A stretch of 64,000 bases of DNA from Flavobacterium palustre (GCF_014639535.1 NZ_BMGA01000002.1:372001-436000); one strand, 5' to 3'; positions 1 through 9,454 are shown, counted from the stretch's first letter. Program-made: numbers and translations. Notes: generated by a model from the letters alone, not told the origin.

Positions 1-720
1 TTTGGAATGAATGTAGCAATGAACAAACAAGGCTACGAAAGTTTTGAATCGGTTTTAAACCACGGAATGAAAGCTATTCCTGCAAAAGATTTTGAAGCTG
101 TTGCCGAAGATTCAGGAGCATTAATTTTAGACACCCGTAAAAACTCGGAGTTTGCCAAAGGTTTTATTCCGCAATCTATCAATATTGGGATTGAAGGCGA
201 TTTTGCTCCATGGGTTGGTGCTTTAATTGCCGACGTAAAACAGCCTATTATTTTAGTTACCGAAATCGATCAGGAAGAAGAAACAGTAACCCGCCTGAGT
301 CGTGTAGGTTTTGACAACATCATTGGTCATCTTGAAGGCGGTTTTAAAGCCTGGCAGGAAGCAGGATTTGAAATTGACAGTATCAACAGAATTTCTGCAG
401 AACAATTTTCACGTGAAGTAAAAATTGGCGAAAGCAAAATTATCGATGTCCGTAAAGAAAGTGAATATGCCGCTGAACATGTTGAAGAAGCTTTTTCAAA
501 ACCTTTGGCTTATATCAACGATTGGATAAAAGACATTAATCCTCAGGAAAATTTTTACCTTCATTGTGCCGGCGGATACCGAAGCATGATTGCTGCATCC
601 ATTTTGCAGGCCAGAGGTTTTAGAAATTTTACTGAAATTGAGGGTGGTTTTAATGCCATTGCAAAAACCTCAATTCCTAAAACTGATTTTGTGTGCCAAA
701 GCAAAACATTAAACAATTAA
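1..720 (+). CDS. Rhodanese-domain protein, 3' part (probably an MBL-fold/rhodanese sulfur protein)
   Basis: The reading frame is open from the first base, so the gene starts outside the window; the first ATG at 7 is internal in my view. About 239 residues are visible. They hold two rhodanese modules. The first has an LDTR motif followed by a degenerate active-site loop without cysteine. The second has the motif HCAGGYRS, whose cysteine is the expected sulfur-accepting residue. The opening, NVAMNKQGYESFESVL, resembles the linker that follows the metallo-beta-lactamase domain in proteins of the family MBL fold plus two rhodaneses, some of which act on persulfides. The MBL domain itself is not visible, so that part is inference. 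A small DUF2892 membrane protein follows, as is common for rhodanese genes. Confidence 0.8.
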   Translation, partial: FGMNVAMNKQGYESFESVLNHGMKAIPAKDFEAVAEDSGALILDTRKNSEFAKGFIPQSINIGIEGDFAPWVGALIADVKQPIILVTEIDQEEETVTRLSRVGFDNIIGHLEGGFKAWQEAGFEIDSINRISAEQFSREVKIGESKIIDVRKESEYAAEHVEEAFSKPLAYINDWIKDINPQENFYLHCAGGYRSMIAASILQARGFRNFTEIEGGFNAIAKTSIPKTDFVCQSKTLNN

Positions 721-800
721 TTTATTGATTTTTAGCCAATTAATCCTTAAATTTATAGTATGATTTGCATGTGTTTTTAACCTTTTAAATTCTAGAAATC

Positions 801-1019
801 ATGAAACATAATATAGGAAAAACCGACAAAACAATCCGTGTAATTATTGCTGTAGCTATAATGACATTGTATTTTACAGGCAATGTTGCCGGAAATTTAG
901 GAATTGCATTAATGGCCTTTGCTGTAATTTTATTAATTACTGTAGGAATCAATTTTTGCCCGTTCTACACACCCTGGGGAATTGATACTTACAAAAAGAA
1001 CAAAGAAAAATTAAGCTAA
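801..1019 (+). CDS. DUF2892 (YgaP-type) small membrane protein
   Basis: 72 residues with two hydrophobic segments (about 13-29 and 33-50) and the closing motif CPFYTPWGIDT, which matches small DUF2892 inner-membrane proteins. In E. coli YgaP this domain is fused to a rhodanese; here it is a separate gene just after the rhodanese gene. It probably sits in the inner membrane and serves sulfur transfer or transport, but the biochemical role is unknown. The start is the only ATG at the right place before the first membrane helix. Confidence 0.7.
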   Translation: MKHNIGKTDKTIRVIIAVAIMTLYFTGNVAGNLGIALMAFAVILLITVGINFCPFYTPWGIDTYKKNKEKLS

Positions 1020-1127
1020 TTCAATGCTTGAATCAAAAAGATAAACTAAGACAGGTTTTGAGCTACAAAAAATAGTTTTTATAGCTCTGTATAATTATGT
1101 CTTTGAATATCATAAAAAAAAATATTT

Positions 1128-1964
1128 ATGAATACCGAACAATGCTGTACCACATTTTGCGACAATCCCTTAGATCAAAAGTACTGGGATGCACAATACA
1201 AAGCCCGGGCAACAGGATGGGATTTGGGCGCAATTGCCCCTCCTATTAAAAACTTTATCGACTCATTATCGAATAAAAAATCCCGCATTTTAATTCCGGG
1301 ATGCGGCAATACTTATGAAGCAGAATATCTTTTAGAAAAAGGATTTACCAATATTACAGTGATTGATATTGCACCAACATTAGTGTCTTTACTACAACAA
1401 AAATTTACAGACAATCAAAATATAAAAATTGTTTTAGGCGATTTTTTTGAACACAAAGGAGAATATGATATCATTATTGAACAAACTTTTTTCTGCGCAT
1501 TACCTCCTTTTTTACGTCAAAAATACGTTTGGAAAATGCACCAGCTTATAGCTGACAAAGGAATTCTTGCCGGCTTATTATTCAATCGGACTTTTGAAGT
1601 GAGTCCTCCTTTTGGCGGAAGCCAAACCGAATACGAACTGCTTTTTAAAAAGGCTTTTGATTTTATAAAATTGGAAATGGCTAAAAACTCGGCTGAACCA
1701 AGAAAGGATTCAGAGTTGTATTTCGAGTTTAGAAAGAATAATTCAGTTAAGGTTCAGCTTTATACCTTTGAAGGTATTACTTGCAGCGGCTGCATGGAAA
1801 CCGTATCTGCAAAGTTTCAGGCTATTGATGGCGTTTTAAATGCAAGCATGAGTACTGATTTTTCTGAAGTGTTAATTGTTAGTAAAGAAGAAATTCCGTT
1901 ACAGGAACTACAAAAAGTAGTTTCTTATGATAAAAAATATAAAATAGTAGCAATACAATCATGA
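1128..1964 (+). CDS. SAM methyltransferase (TPMT-like) with C-terminal heavy-metal-binding domain
   Basis: 278 residues. Residues 1-200 are a class I SAM-dependent methyltransferase of the thiopurine methyltransferase type: DQKYWDAQYK start, the SAM-loop motif IPGCGNTYEAEYL at 56-68, and the PPFGGS motif near 160. Residues 209-278 form a second domain with GITCSGCMETV, the CxxC metal-binding loop of HMA/CopZ domains (cysteines 219 and 222). TPMT-family enzymes methylate small sulfur, selenium or tellurium compounds, or thiols. The fused metal-binding domain suggests a metal or metalloid substrate or sensor role, which is inference. It overlaps the next gene by 4 nt and begins a tight operon with a small membrane protein and a thioredoxin. 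Confidence 0.75.
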   Translation: MNTEQCCTTFCDNPLDQKYWDAQYKARATGWDLGAIAPPIKNFIDSLSNKKSRILIPGCGNTYEAEYLLEKGFTNITVIDIAPTLVSLLQQKFTDNQNIKIVLGDFFEHKGEYDIIIEQTFFCALPPFLRQKYVWKMHQLIADKGILAGLLFNRTFEVSPPFGGSQTEYELLFKKAFDFIKLEMAKNSAEPRKDSELYFEFRKNNSVKVQLYTFEGITCSGCMETVSAKFQAIDGVLNASMSTDFSEVLIVSKEEIPLQELQKVVSYDKKYKIVAIQS

Positions 1965-2167
1965 AACAACTCCTTTTTGCAAACTGGCATATCATGCGAT
2001 GGATTCGCTTACTATTCGGATTATTTTCCCTGCAGCAAGCCTTTCAATATGGTGAAATACTTTTCGGTCTAATGGCTGCATTTTTCCTGTTTCAGGCTAT
2101 TTTTAATACAGGATGTAGTTTAAACGGATGTACAATACCTAAAAAAACAAATAAAGATGAACAGTAA
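1961..2167 (+). CDS. Small membrane protein, DUF2892-like
   Basis: 68 residues with two hydrophobic segments (about 13-30 and 33-50) and a Cys-rich end (NTGCSLNGCTIP). It overlaps the methyltransferase gene by 4 nt (ATGA) and the thioredoxin gene by 11 nt, so the three are translationally coupled. The two cysteines near the C terminus sit just after the membrane segments and could be substrates of the thioredoxin encoded next door. Function unknown. The resemblance to DUF2892 proteins is weak, based on size, topology and context. Confidence 0.6.
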   Translation: MKQLLFANWHIMRWIRLLFGLFSLQQAFQYGEILFGLMAAFFLFQAIFNTGCSLNGCTIPKKTNKDEQ

Positions 2168-2462
2168 TTTTGACCAATTAATACAATCTGAAAAACCTAT
2201 TTTAGTTGACTTCTTTGCTACCTGGTGCGGACCATGCAAAATGTTAAGTCCCATTTTAAAAGAAGTAAAAGACCAATTAGGAGAACAAATTTCGATAATA
2301 AAAATTGATGTGGACAAAAATCAACAAATTGCCGCACAGTATCAGGTACGCGGTGTTCCTACGATGATTTTATTCCAAAACGGAAAACAATTATGGAGAC
2401 AATCAGGCGTAGTAGATAAAAACACCATTGTAAATATTATTTTGGAAAAAAGAATGAAATGA
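2157..2462 (+). CDS. Thioredoxin
   Basis: 101 residues covering one complete thioredoxin fold. The active site is WCGPC near residue 22, and the cis-proline motif GVPTMILF is present. There is no signal peptide, so it should be a cytoplasmic dithiol reductant. It overlaps the genes on both sides (11 nt and 4 nt), so it is made together with the methyltransferase-HMA protein and the small membrane proteins. This points to a special-purpose thioredoxin for that group rather than the main housekeeping trxA. Confidence 0.9.
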   Translation: MNSNFDQLIQSEKPILVDFFATWCGPCKMLSPILKEVKDQLGEQISIIKIDVDKNQQIAAQYQVRGVPTMILFQNGKQLWRQSGVVDKNTIVNIILEKRMK

Positions 2463-2653
2463 ACAAAAAAGCTTTAATAATAACACTCACCGGAATAATC
2501 CTTGGTGCCATCGGCGGTTATTTGTATTACAAATATGTGGGATGCATCACAGGCACTTGCGTAATCACTTCCAGACCTTTAAACGCAACACTTTACGGTG
2601 CTTTAATAGGAGGATTATTAGTCAACTCTCTAATAAAAAAAGAAAAAAAGTAA
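2459..2653 (+). CDS. Small two-helix membrane protein, DUF6132-like
   Basis: 64 residues: a hydrophobic segment at about 5-26, a loop with GCITGTCVITSRPLNATL, and a second hydrophobic segment at about 43-58. The GC-x-TGTC-x-ITS loop is typical of a small family found beside thioredoxin-like genes in Bacteroidota (DUF6132 by recall). It overlaps the thioredoxin stop by 4 nt and is the last gene of the operon. The loop cysteines may be redox partners of the thioredoxin. Function unknown. Confidence 0.6.
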   Translation: MNKKALIITLTGIILGAIGGYLYYKYVGCITGTCVITSRPLNATLYGALIGGLLVNSLIKKEKK

Positions 2654-2679
2654 TTCAATTGCTTTTTTTTATACCTTTA

Positions 2680-2695
2680 TTAACCAAAAGGTTAA
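2680..2695. promoter_or_regulatory. Palindrome upstream of tetR, likely TetR operator
   Basis: TTAACCAAAAGGTTAA is a perfect inverted repeat with 6-bp arms and a 4-bp centre. It ends 16 bp before the ATG of the TetR-type regulator. TetR proteins bind palindromes of about this size next to their own promoters, so autoregulation of the efflux operon is the natural reading. There is no direct proof. Confidence 0.45.
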
Positions 2696-2711
2696 ACCAA
2701 ACAGTTAAACA

Positions 2712-3305
2712 ATGTCCACCGAAGAAAAAATATTCAATGCAGCCCGGATTGTCTTCCAAAAAAAAGGATTCGCCGGAGCACGTATGCAGGAAATAGCAGA
2801 TGAGGCAGGAATCAATAAAGCCATGCTGCATTATTGTTTTAAAAACAAACAGCAACTCTTCGAAGCCGTTTTCATGAAAGCTTTCAGTCAGCTGGCACCT
2901 CAAATCAATACTATTTTTAATTCGGAAAAATCGGTTTTTGAAAAAATAACTCAGTTTACCCATGATTATATTTCGTTTGTAATTGAAAATCCTTTTTTGC
3001 CCCAATTTGTCATTCAGGAAATGAACAACAATCCTGAGTTTGTCATGTCCTTTCTTAATCATGCAAACAGACCCAATCCTACTTTACTTATTGCACAAAT
3101 TGAAAAAGAAATCCAAACAGGAATTATAAAACCAATCCAACCCAAACAACTCCTATTGGATATTTTTTCGATGACCGTTTTCCCTTTTGCCGCTCAAATT
3201 ATGGTAAAAGGAATACTTCATTTATCTGATACCGAATTCAAACAAATGATGGAAGAACGAAAAACGATTATAGCACAGGAAATCATTAATTCGATAAAAA
3301 AATGA
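2712..3305 (+). CDS. TetR/AcrR family transcriptional regulator of the efflux operon
   Basis: 197 residues. Residues 1-50 form the TetR helix-turn-helix ([27 protein letters not shown], then [15 protein letters not shown]). The rest is a helical ligand-binding domain. It overlaps the downstream TolC-type gene by 4 nt and has a palindromic candidate operator just upstream. It is therefore probably the repressor of the exporter operon that follows, released by a transported compound. The ligand cannot be told from sequence. Confidence 0.88.
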   Translation: MSTEEKIFNAARIVFQKKGFAGARMQEIADEAGINKAMLHYCFKNKQQLFEAVFMKAFSQLAPQINTIFNSEKSVFEKITQFTHDYISFVIENPFLPQFVIQEMNNNPEFVMSFLNHANRPNPTLLIAQIEKEIQTGIIKPIQPKQLLLDIFSMTVFPFAAQIMVKGILHLSDTEFKQMMEERKTIIAQEIINSIKK

Positions 3306-4561
3306 GACCAATCAACTTCATATTATTGCTATTCTTAGTCCCTTTTTTAGCATTGGCACAGCAAAAAATATCCTTAGAGGATTGCTATGATTTAGCCAAT
3401 AAAAACTACCCTTTGGCCAAACAAAATCAATTCTTATCCCAAAAAAAAGATTTGGAATTACAAACACTTTCAAAAGATTATCTTCCTAAAATCGATTTGA
3501 ATGCACAAGCTACCTATCAATCGGATGTTACGCAAGTGCCTGTAAAAATTCCAAATTCGACTATAAATCCATTGAATAAAGACCAATACCGAGCAACGCT
3601 GGACATCAATCAAATTATCTACAATGGCGGCTTGCAAGAAGTCAACAATACAATTAAAGAAACACAAACAAAAGTACAGCAACAACAACTTAGTGTTAAT
3701 TTGTACCAACTTAAAAGCAGAATTAACCAACTCTATTTTTCGATATTTCTTTTACAGGAACGTACTGCTATTTTATTCGCCAAACGCGAACAATTACAAT
3801 CTAAAATTGCCGAAGTAAAAACGGGAGTTAAATTTGGAGCATTACTACCTGCATCCGAAAAAGTTTTAGAAGCCGAAGAGTTAAAAATCCAACAACAACT
3901 TAGCGAAATCAAATTTGACAAAAAAAGAGCATTAGAAAATCTTTCAATACTTACCGCTTCACCATTGGACGAAAACACTACTCTACTTAAACCCACGCTA
4001 AACTTAGATATAAATTCTAAAAACAACAGACCGGAATTGCAATTATTTGATTTACAAAACGAGCAAATTGAAATTTCTAAAACAGCAATCAGTAAAAATA
4101 ATTTACCCAAATTAAAAGCTTTTGGTCAGGCGGGCTACGGAAATCCGGGATTAAACATGCTCGACAATTCCTTTCAGACTTTTTATATGGTAGGCTTGAA
4201 AGCCAATTGGAATGTATTTGATTGGAATAAATCAAAAACAGATAAAGAAATACTTTCTGTTTCTGAAAATATTATTGCTGCCGAAAAAGAAACTTTTTTA
4301 CTAAACAACAACATACAATTGCAGGAAATGAACAATGAAATTCAAAAACTCGAAGAAATTATCAGTTCTGATTTAGAAATCATTGCGTTGAGAGAAACCG
4401 TTTTAAAATCATCGGACGCCCAACTTAAAAATGGAGTCATCACCGCATCAGACTATATTGTGGAATTCACCAATTTGTATGAGGCCAAAACCAATTATAA
4501 GTTACATGAAATCCAATTGCTTTTAGCAAAAGCCAATTATAACATCACAAAAGGAAACTAA
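3302..4561 (+). CDS. TolC-family outer membrane efflux protein
   Basis: 419 residues with a signal peptide (hydrophobic stretch ending in ALAQ near residue 19). The rest has the long helical heptad character of TolC/OEP proteins, in two related halves, with an [17 protein letters not shown] opening typical of the family. It would form the outer-membrane channel of the exporter. It overlaps the tetR stop by 4 nt and lies 7 nt before the HlyD-type adaptor. Length is normal for the family. Confidence 0.85.
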   Translation: MRPINFILLLFLVPFLALAQQKISLEDCYDLANKNYPLAKQNQFLSQKKDLELQTLSKDYLPKIDLNAQATYQSDVTQVPVKIPNSTINPLNKDQYRATLDINQIIYNGGLQEVNNTIKETQTKVQQQQLSVNLYQLKSRINQLYFSIFLLQERTAILFAKREQLQSKIAEVKTGVKFGALLPASEKVLEAEELKIQQQLSEIKFDKKRALENLSILTASPLDENTTLLKPTLNLDINSKNNRPELQLFDLQNEQIEISKTAISKNNLPKLKAFGQAGYGNPGLNMLDNSFQTFYMVGLKANWNVFDWNKSKTDKEILSVSENIIAAEKETFLLNNNIQLQEMNNEIQKLEEIISSDLEIIALRETVLKSSDAQLKNGVITASDYIVEFTNLYEAKTNYKLHEIQLLLAKANYNITKGN

Positions 4562-4568
4562 AACTATC

Positions 4569-5444
4569 ATGAAAAGAGCAATTATACTACTGATTTTTAG
4601 CAGCTTGATTTCTTGTAATAAAGAAAATGAAAAAGCCGATGGTTACGGCAATTTTGAAGCTACCGAAGTCACAATTTCGGCTGAAGCCAATGGGAAAATA
4701 CTATCGTTTGCTGTCGAAGAAGGTATTATTTTAGAACCCAACACCCAGGTGGGATTGATTGACACAACCCAGTTATACCTGAACAAACAGCAATTAATAG
4801 CTACTAAAAACACCATTTTTTCGAAATCAAAAAATGTGTTGTCACAAAACAGCGTGCTACAGGAACAGCTCAAAACTACTTTGATTGAGCAAAAAAGAAT
4901 CAAAAACATGTTTGCCGAAAATGCCGCAACCCTGCGACAAATAGACGAAATCAATGGAAAAGTCAATGTACTGAAAGAACAGATAAAAAGTGTAGGAACC
5001 CAGAATGCTCCTATTACCAATGAAGCCCGATCGATTGATGCTCAAATTGAAAAAATCAATGACCAAATTCAGAAATCCAACATTATCAATCCGATAAAAG
5101 GAACGGTCTTAGCCAAATATGCTGAACCAAATGAGGTAACTGTTTTTGGAAAACCATTGTATAAAATTGCCGATATTTCTGAAATGACATTGCGCGTTTA
5201 TGTAAGCGAAACCCAATTGCCACAACTAAAAATAGCCCAAAAAGTCAATGTGAAAATAGATGCTGAAAAAGAAATGAAAAGCTATCAAGGAACGATTTCA
5301 TGGATTTCTCCTTCGGCAGAATTCACTCCAAAAGTAATTCAAACCAAAGAAGAACGCGTGAATCTGGTGTATGCTGTAAAAATAAAAGTAAAAAACGATG
5401 GCAGCCTGAAAATAGGAATGCCGGCCGAAATGTGGATTCATTAG
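4569..5444 (+). CDS. HlyD-type membrane-fusion lipoprotein (YbhG-like)
   Basis: 291 residues with a lipoprotein signal (ISC, cysteine 16). A biotinyl/lipoyl-like segment (GNFEATEVTISAEANGKI) opens the mature protein, followed by a coiled-coil hairpin (about 80-180) and a beta-barrel part with IVNPIKG-like and PSAEFTPK motifs. It bridges the inner-membrane ABC exporter to the TolC channel. The order tolC, hlyD, two ATPases, two permeases matches YbhGFSR-type exporters. Confidence 0.85.
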   Translation: MKRAIILLIFSSLISCNKENEKADGYGNFEATEVTISAEANGKILSFAVEEGIILEPNTQVGLIDTTQLYLNKQQLIATKNTIFSKSKNVLSQNSVLQEQLKTTLIEQKRIKNMFAENAATLRQIDEINGKVNVLKEQIKSVGTQNAPITNEARSIDAQIEKINDQIQKSNIINPIKGTVLAKYAEPNEVTVFGKPLYKIADISEMTLRVYVSETQLPQLKIAQKVNVKIDAEKEMKSYQGTISWISPSAEFTPKVIQTKEERVNLVYAVKIKVKNDGSLKIGMPAEMWIH

Positions 5445-5503
5445 GTTGATTGTTTGCTGTTGATAGTTTATAGTTTCCATTGTTATTGAAATTGCCATTA
5501 ATT

Positions 5504-6415
5504 ATGAGTATCCGGGTCCAAAATATTTCTAAATCCTACAAAAATACTGTAGCTGTTTCTAATATTTCTTTTGATGTAAAAGAAGGAGAATTATTTGGAC
5601 TCATTGGCCCTGATGGAGCCGGAAAAACGACTCTTTTTAGAATTCTGACCACTGTTTTACTGGCTAACGAAGGAACGGCAAACGTTGCCGGCTTTGATGT
5701 AATAAAAGATTATAAGGCAATTCGAAATCATATTGGCTATATGCCCGGAAAATTTTCTTTGTATCAGGATTTGACTGTGGCAGAAAACCTCGATTTTTTT
5801 GCTACTATTTTCGGAACAACACTCGAAGAAAACTACGAATTAATTCAGGAGATTTACATCCAGATTGAACCTTTTAAAGACCGAAAAGCAGGCGCCCTTT
5901 CGGGTGGAATGAAACAAAAATTAGCACTTTGCTGCGCCTTAATTCATAAACCTAAAGTTTTATTTCTGGACGAACCCACCACGGGCGTTGACCCGGTTTC
6001 AAGAAAAGAATTTTGGGAAATGTTGAAACGCTTACAGCAAAAAGGAATCAGCATTTTGGTTTCGACACCATACATGGACGAAGCCGCCTTATGCGACCGG
6101 ATCGCACTGATTCAAAAAGGTCGTATTTTAAAAATTGATTCTCCGGAGAATATTATTTCGAAATACAACAAAACCATTTATAATATTCGAACAAAAAACA
6201 CACATCAATTAATTCAGGATTTAAAAAAGTATCCCAGTCAATACAGCATTTATGCTTTTGGAGAATTCATTCATTATATCGACCAAAACAAGGATTTCGA
6301 TGCAAATAAATTGGAAAATTATCTAAAAGAACGCGGTCATACTGAAATAAGCATTAGCATTTCTAAAACATCTATCGAAGATGTTTTCATGGATTTAACT
6401 ACCTTAAACCAATAA
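5504..6415 (+). CDS. ABC exporter ATP-binding protein 1 (YbhF N-half type)
   Basis: 303 residues from the ATG at 5504 (a TTG at 5480 is possible, but adds eight residues of poor conservation). Walker A is GPDGAGKTT, the signature is LSGGMKQK, Walker B is VLFLDEPTTG. The H-loop position is occupied by STPYMDEA, so serine-threonine-proline replaces the usual threonine-histidine; this substitution is common in YbhF-type first halves. It would pair with the second ATPase as a heterodimer, since in E. coli YbhF both halves are one chain. Confidence 0.87.
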   Translation: MSIRVQNISKSYKNTVAVSNISFDVKEGELFGLIGPDGAGKTTLFRILTTVLLANEGTANVAGFDVIKDYKAIRNHIGYMPGKFSLYQDLTVAENLDFFATIFGTTLEENYELIQEIYIQIEPFKDRKAGALSGGMKQKLALCCALIHKPKVLFLDEPTTGVDPVSRKEFWEMLKRLQQKGISILVSTPYMDEAALCDRIALIQKGRILKIDSPENIISKYNKTIYNIRTKNTHQLIQDLKKYPSQYSIYAFGEFIHYIDQNKDFDANKLENYLKERGHTEISISISKTSIEDVFMDLTTLNQ

Positions 6416-6419
6416 CATT

Positions 6420-7154
6420 GTGAGTCAGGAAAAAATCATAGCGGTAAAAAACCTCAGCAAGAAATTTGGCAATTTCATAGCTGTTAATGACATTTCTTTT
6501 GACGTTTACAAGGGAGAAATTTTCGGTTTCCTTGGAGCCAATGGTGCCGGAAAAACAACCGCTATGAAAATGCTCATTGGGATTTCCAAACCAACTTCGG
6601 GCGAAGCCGTAGTGGCTGATTTTGATGTGAATTTCCAAGCCGAAATGGTCAAGAAAAACATTGGCTACATGAGTCAGAAATTTTCCATGTATGATGATTT
6701 AACCATCAAAGAAAACATTACTTTTTTTGGCGGAATCTACGGTTTAAGCCGAAATCAGATTAAAGAAAAAACAGCCCAATTAATTAGTGATTTAGGACTT
6801 GAAAATGAATTAAACAAACTCGTTGGCGATTTGCCCTTAGGCTGGAAACAAAAACTTTCTTTTTCGGTTGCCTTGTTGCACGAACCCAAGATTGTTTTTC
6901 TGGATGAACCCACTGGCGGAGTTGATCCTATCACGAGAAGACAATTCTGGGAAATGATTTATGCCGAAGCCCACAAAGGAACTACCATTTTTGTCACCAC
7001 ACATTATATGGATGAAGCCGAATACTGTGACCGTGTTTCCATTATGGTCGAAGGAAAAATTGAAGCTTTGGAATCTCCCAAAAATTTAAAACAGCAATAC
7101 AAGGTAACTTCCATGAACGAAGTATTTTTAAAATTAGCCCGAAATGTTGAATAA
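6420..7154 (+). CDS. ABC exporter ATP-binding protein 2 (YbhF C-half type)
   Basis: 244 residues, GTG start at 6420, five bases after the stop of the first ATPase. Walker A is GANGAGKTT and Walker B VFLDEPTGG, with a canonical H-loop TTHYMDEAEYCD. The signature motif is LPLGWKQKL in place of LSGGQ, a known feature of this subfamily. The complementary defects of the two ATPases (H-loop in one, signature in the other) suggest an asymmetric heterodimer. Confidence 0.87.
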   Translation: MSQEKIIAVKNLSKKFGNFIAVNDISFDVYKGEIFGFLGANGAGKTTAMKMLIGISKPTSGEAVVADFDVNFQAEMVKKNIGYMSQKFSMYDDLTIKENITFFGGIYGLSRNQIKEKTAQLISDLGLENELNKLVGDLPLGWKQKLSFSVALLHEPKIVFLDEPTGGVDPITRRQFWEMIYAEAHKGTTIFVTTHYMDEAEYCDRVSIMVEGKIEALESPKNLKQQYKVTSMNEVFLKLARNVE

Positions 7155-7166
7155 AAACAAAATAGT

Positions 7167-8273
7167 ATGAAACGCTTTCTTGGCTTTATAAAAAAAGAAT
7201 TTTACCACATCTTTAGAGACAAACGCTCGATGTTTATTCTCTTTGGGATGCCTATTGCCCAGATTATGTTGTTTGGTTTTGCCATTACTAATGAAATCAA
7301 CAATGTAAACATTGCCATTTTGGATAAATCCAAAGACAGCGAAACTCAAAAAATCATCAATAAAATCAGTGCTTCGAAGTATTTTCATATTGAAGAAACC
7401 ATCAACAGCGAATCGCAAATACAATCCATATTCGAAAAAGGGAAAGTCAAAGCAGTCGTTATTTTCGAGAATCATTTCAGCAAAAACCTGCAAACTTCAA
7501 AACAAGGAAAAGTACAAATCATCACTGATGCCACCGACCCGAATATTGCCAATACAATCACCAATTACACCAATGCCATATTGCTAAATTACATTCAGGA
7601 AGTCAATAAAACGAATATTCCAACCTATTCTATTGACACCCAAACTCAATTGTATTACAATCCTGAATTAAAAGGGGTTTTTACCTTTGTTCCCGGAGTA
7701 ATGACGGTAATTTTGATGTTAGTTTCAGCGATGATGACTTCCATATCCATTACCAGAGAAAAAGAACTGGGAACGATGGAAGTATTACTTGTTTCACCAC
7801 TAAATCCATTACAGGTTATCTTAGGAAAAGTATTCCCCTATGTTTTTCTTTCAATAATCAATGCCACTGTGATTGTCATTTTAGGCGTATTTGTCTTTGG
7901 AATGCCCATTCAGGGAAGTTTGTTTTTATTGGCCGCCGAAAGTATCCTTTTCATCATAACAGCACTTTCATTGGGAATCCTAATTTCGAATATTGCCCAG
8001 ACACAACAAACCGCAATGATGATGTCCTTAATGGGATTAATGCTTCCTGTAATTATCTTATCCGGATTTATTTTTCCTATTTCGAGTATGCCGCTCCCTT
8101 TGCAAATTATCAGCAATATTATCCCGGCCAAATGGTTTATCATCATCATCAAAGCCATCATGCTCAAAGGAGCCACTATTGATATTATTTGGAAAGAAAC
8201 CCTGATTCTTATAGGAATGACTTTGTTTTTCATTCTGCTAAGTATCAAAAAATATAAAATCAGACTGGAATAA
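7167..8273 (+). CDS. ABC-2 type permease 1 (YbhS/YbhR-like)
   Basis: 368 residues. One N-terminal membrane helix (about 20-42), a periplasmic domain of about 130 residues, then a block of five helices starting at about 170 (GVFTFVPGVMTVILMLVSAMM). The REKELGTMEVLLVSPL motif and the closing LQIISNIIPAKWFI motif are typical of ABC-2 multidrug exporter permeases. It should dimerise with the next gene product in the inner membrane. Confidence 0.85.
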   Translation: MKRFLGFIKKEFYHIFRDKRSMFILFGMPIAQIMLFGFAITNEINNVNIAILDKSKDSETQKIINKISASKYFHIEETINSESQIQSIFEKGKVKAVVIFENHFSKNLQTSKQGKVQIITDATDPNIANTITNYTNAILLNYIQEVNKTNIPTYSIDTQTQLYYNPELKGVFTFVPGVMTVILMLVSAMMTSISITREKELGTMEVLLVSPLNPLQVILGKVFPYVFLSIINATVIVILGVFVFGMPIQGSLFLLAAESILFIITALSLGILISNIAQTQQTAMMMSLMGLMLPVIILSGFIFPISSMPLPLQIISNIIPAKWFIIIIKAIMLKGATIDIIWKETLILIGMTLFFILLSIKKYKIRLE

Positions 8274-8308
8274 ACAAAGAAGAAAGAGAAAAGATTATAG
8301 AAAATAGA

Positions 8309-9454
8309 TTGACTTTAAAACCTACGATTTTGAAAACCATATTATTCATCATACAAAAAGAGTTCCGCCAAATCTTTAGAAATAAAGCGATGTTGCCTAT
8401 TCTCTTTGTATTGCCTTTTGTCCAATTACTGATTTTATCCAATGCGGCCAGTTTTGAAGTAAAAAACATTCGCTTTTCTTATATTGACCAGGACCATTCC
8501 AAAGCTTCAAGAGAATTAATCAGTAAGTTTCAAGCCTCTGATTATTTCAACATTGTTGAAAATTTTGCTTCTAAAAAAGAAGCCAACCTTCAAATGCAAA
8601 AAGGGAAAGTCGATGTTATTCTCGAAATCCCAAATCATTTTGAACGCAATCTTTTAACCGATAAAAAAACAAATTTATCCGTAAGTATTAACGCCATTGA
8701 CGGTGCTGCTGCCGGAATTGAAAATGTGTACATCAGCCAAATCATCAATAGTTTCAATCAAAAAATAAGAAGCCAGCTTTATCAATACAACGATGCTTCT
8801 TACATTCAGCCACAAAGCATTATCAGTATTCCTTCTTTTTGGTACAACAACACCTTAAATTACAAAACACTGATGGTTCCCGGAATTTTAGTTTTACTGG
8901 TTACTATGATTTCCTTGTTTTTATCGGCTATGAATATTGTCAGGGAAAAAGAAATTGGAACATTGGAACAAATTAATGTAACACCTATCCGAAAACACCA
9001 ATTCATCATTGGTAAATTATTTCCGTTCTGGGTATTGGGATTGGTAATTCTGACCGTTGGATTGCTTATTGCCAAACTGGTTTTTAATATTCCTATCCTA
9101 GGGAATATTGGTCTTATTTACCTTTTTACTTCTATTTATTTATTGGTAGTTCTGGGCATTGGCTTATTAGTTTCAAATTATACTGAAACTCAACAACAAG
9201 CTATGTTTATCGCCTGGTTTTTCATGGTGATTTTTATTTTGATGAGCGGATTATTCACTCCTATAGAAAGTATGCCCGACTGGGCACAACAAATCACTTT
9301 GTTTAATCCTATTCGTTATTTTGTGGAAATCATCCGGATGGTGATGCTAAAAGGAGCTACTTTTTCTGATATTACTAAACCTTTTTCTATTATTGTTTTT
9401 TATGCTATTATTATCAATAGCTTAGCGGTTTGGAGCTATAAAAAAAACAATTAA
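8309..9454 (+). CDS. ABC-2 type permease 2 (YbhR-like)
   Basis: 381 residues with the same layout as permease 1: N-terminal helix, periplasmic domain, five-helix block, and the motifs REKEIGTLEQINVTPI and ITLFNPIRYFVEIIRM. There is no suitable ATG; TTG at 8309 or TTG at 8330 are the candidate starts, the second giving MKTILFIIQKEFRQIFRNK, closer to relatives. The stop overlaps the convergent histidine kinase stop by 4 nt, so no intergenic terminator separates the two. Confidence 0.83.
   Translation: MTLKPTILKTILFIIQKEFRQIFRNKAMLPILFVLPFVQLLILSNAASFEVKNIRFSYIDQDHSKASRELISKFQASDYFNIVENFASKKEANLQMQKGKVDVILEIPNHFERNLLTDKKTNLSVSINAIDGAAAGIENVYISQIINSFNQKIRSQLYQYNDASYIQPQSIISIPSFWYNNTLNYKTLMVPGILVLLVTMISLFLSAMNIVREKEIGTLEQINVTPIRKHQFIIGKLFPFWVLGLVILTVGLLIAKLVFNIPILGNIGLIYLFTSIYLLVVLGIGLLVSNYTETQQQAMFIAWFFMVIFILMSGLFTPIESMPDWAQQITLFNPIRYFVEIIRMVMLKGATFSDITKPFSIIVFYAIIINSLAVWSYKKNN

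Noticed and set aside
6420-7154. ABC ATPase without LSGGQ, perhaps a pseudogene
   Set aside because: LPLGWKQKL is the normal signature of the YbhF second half, Walker A and B are intact, and the frame is full length.
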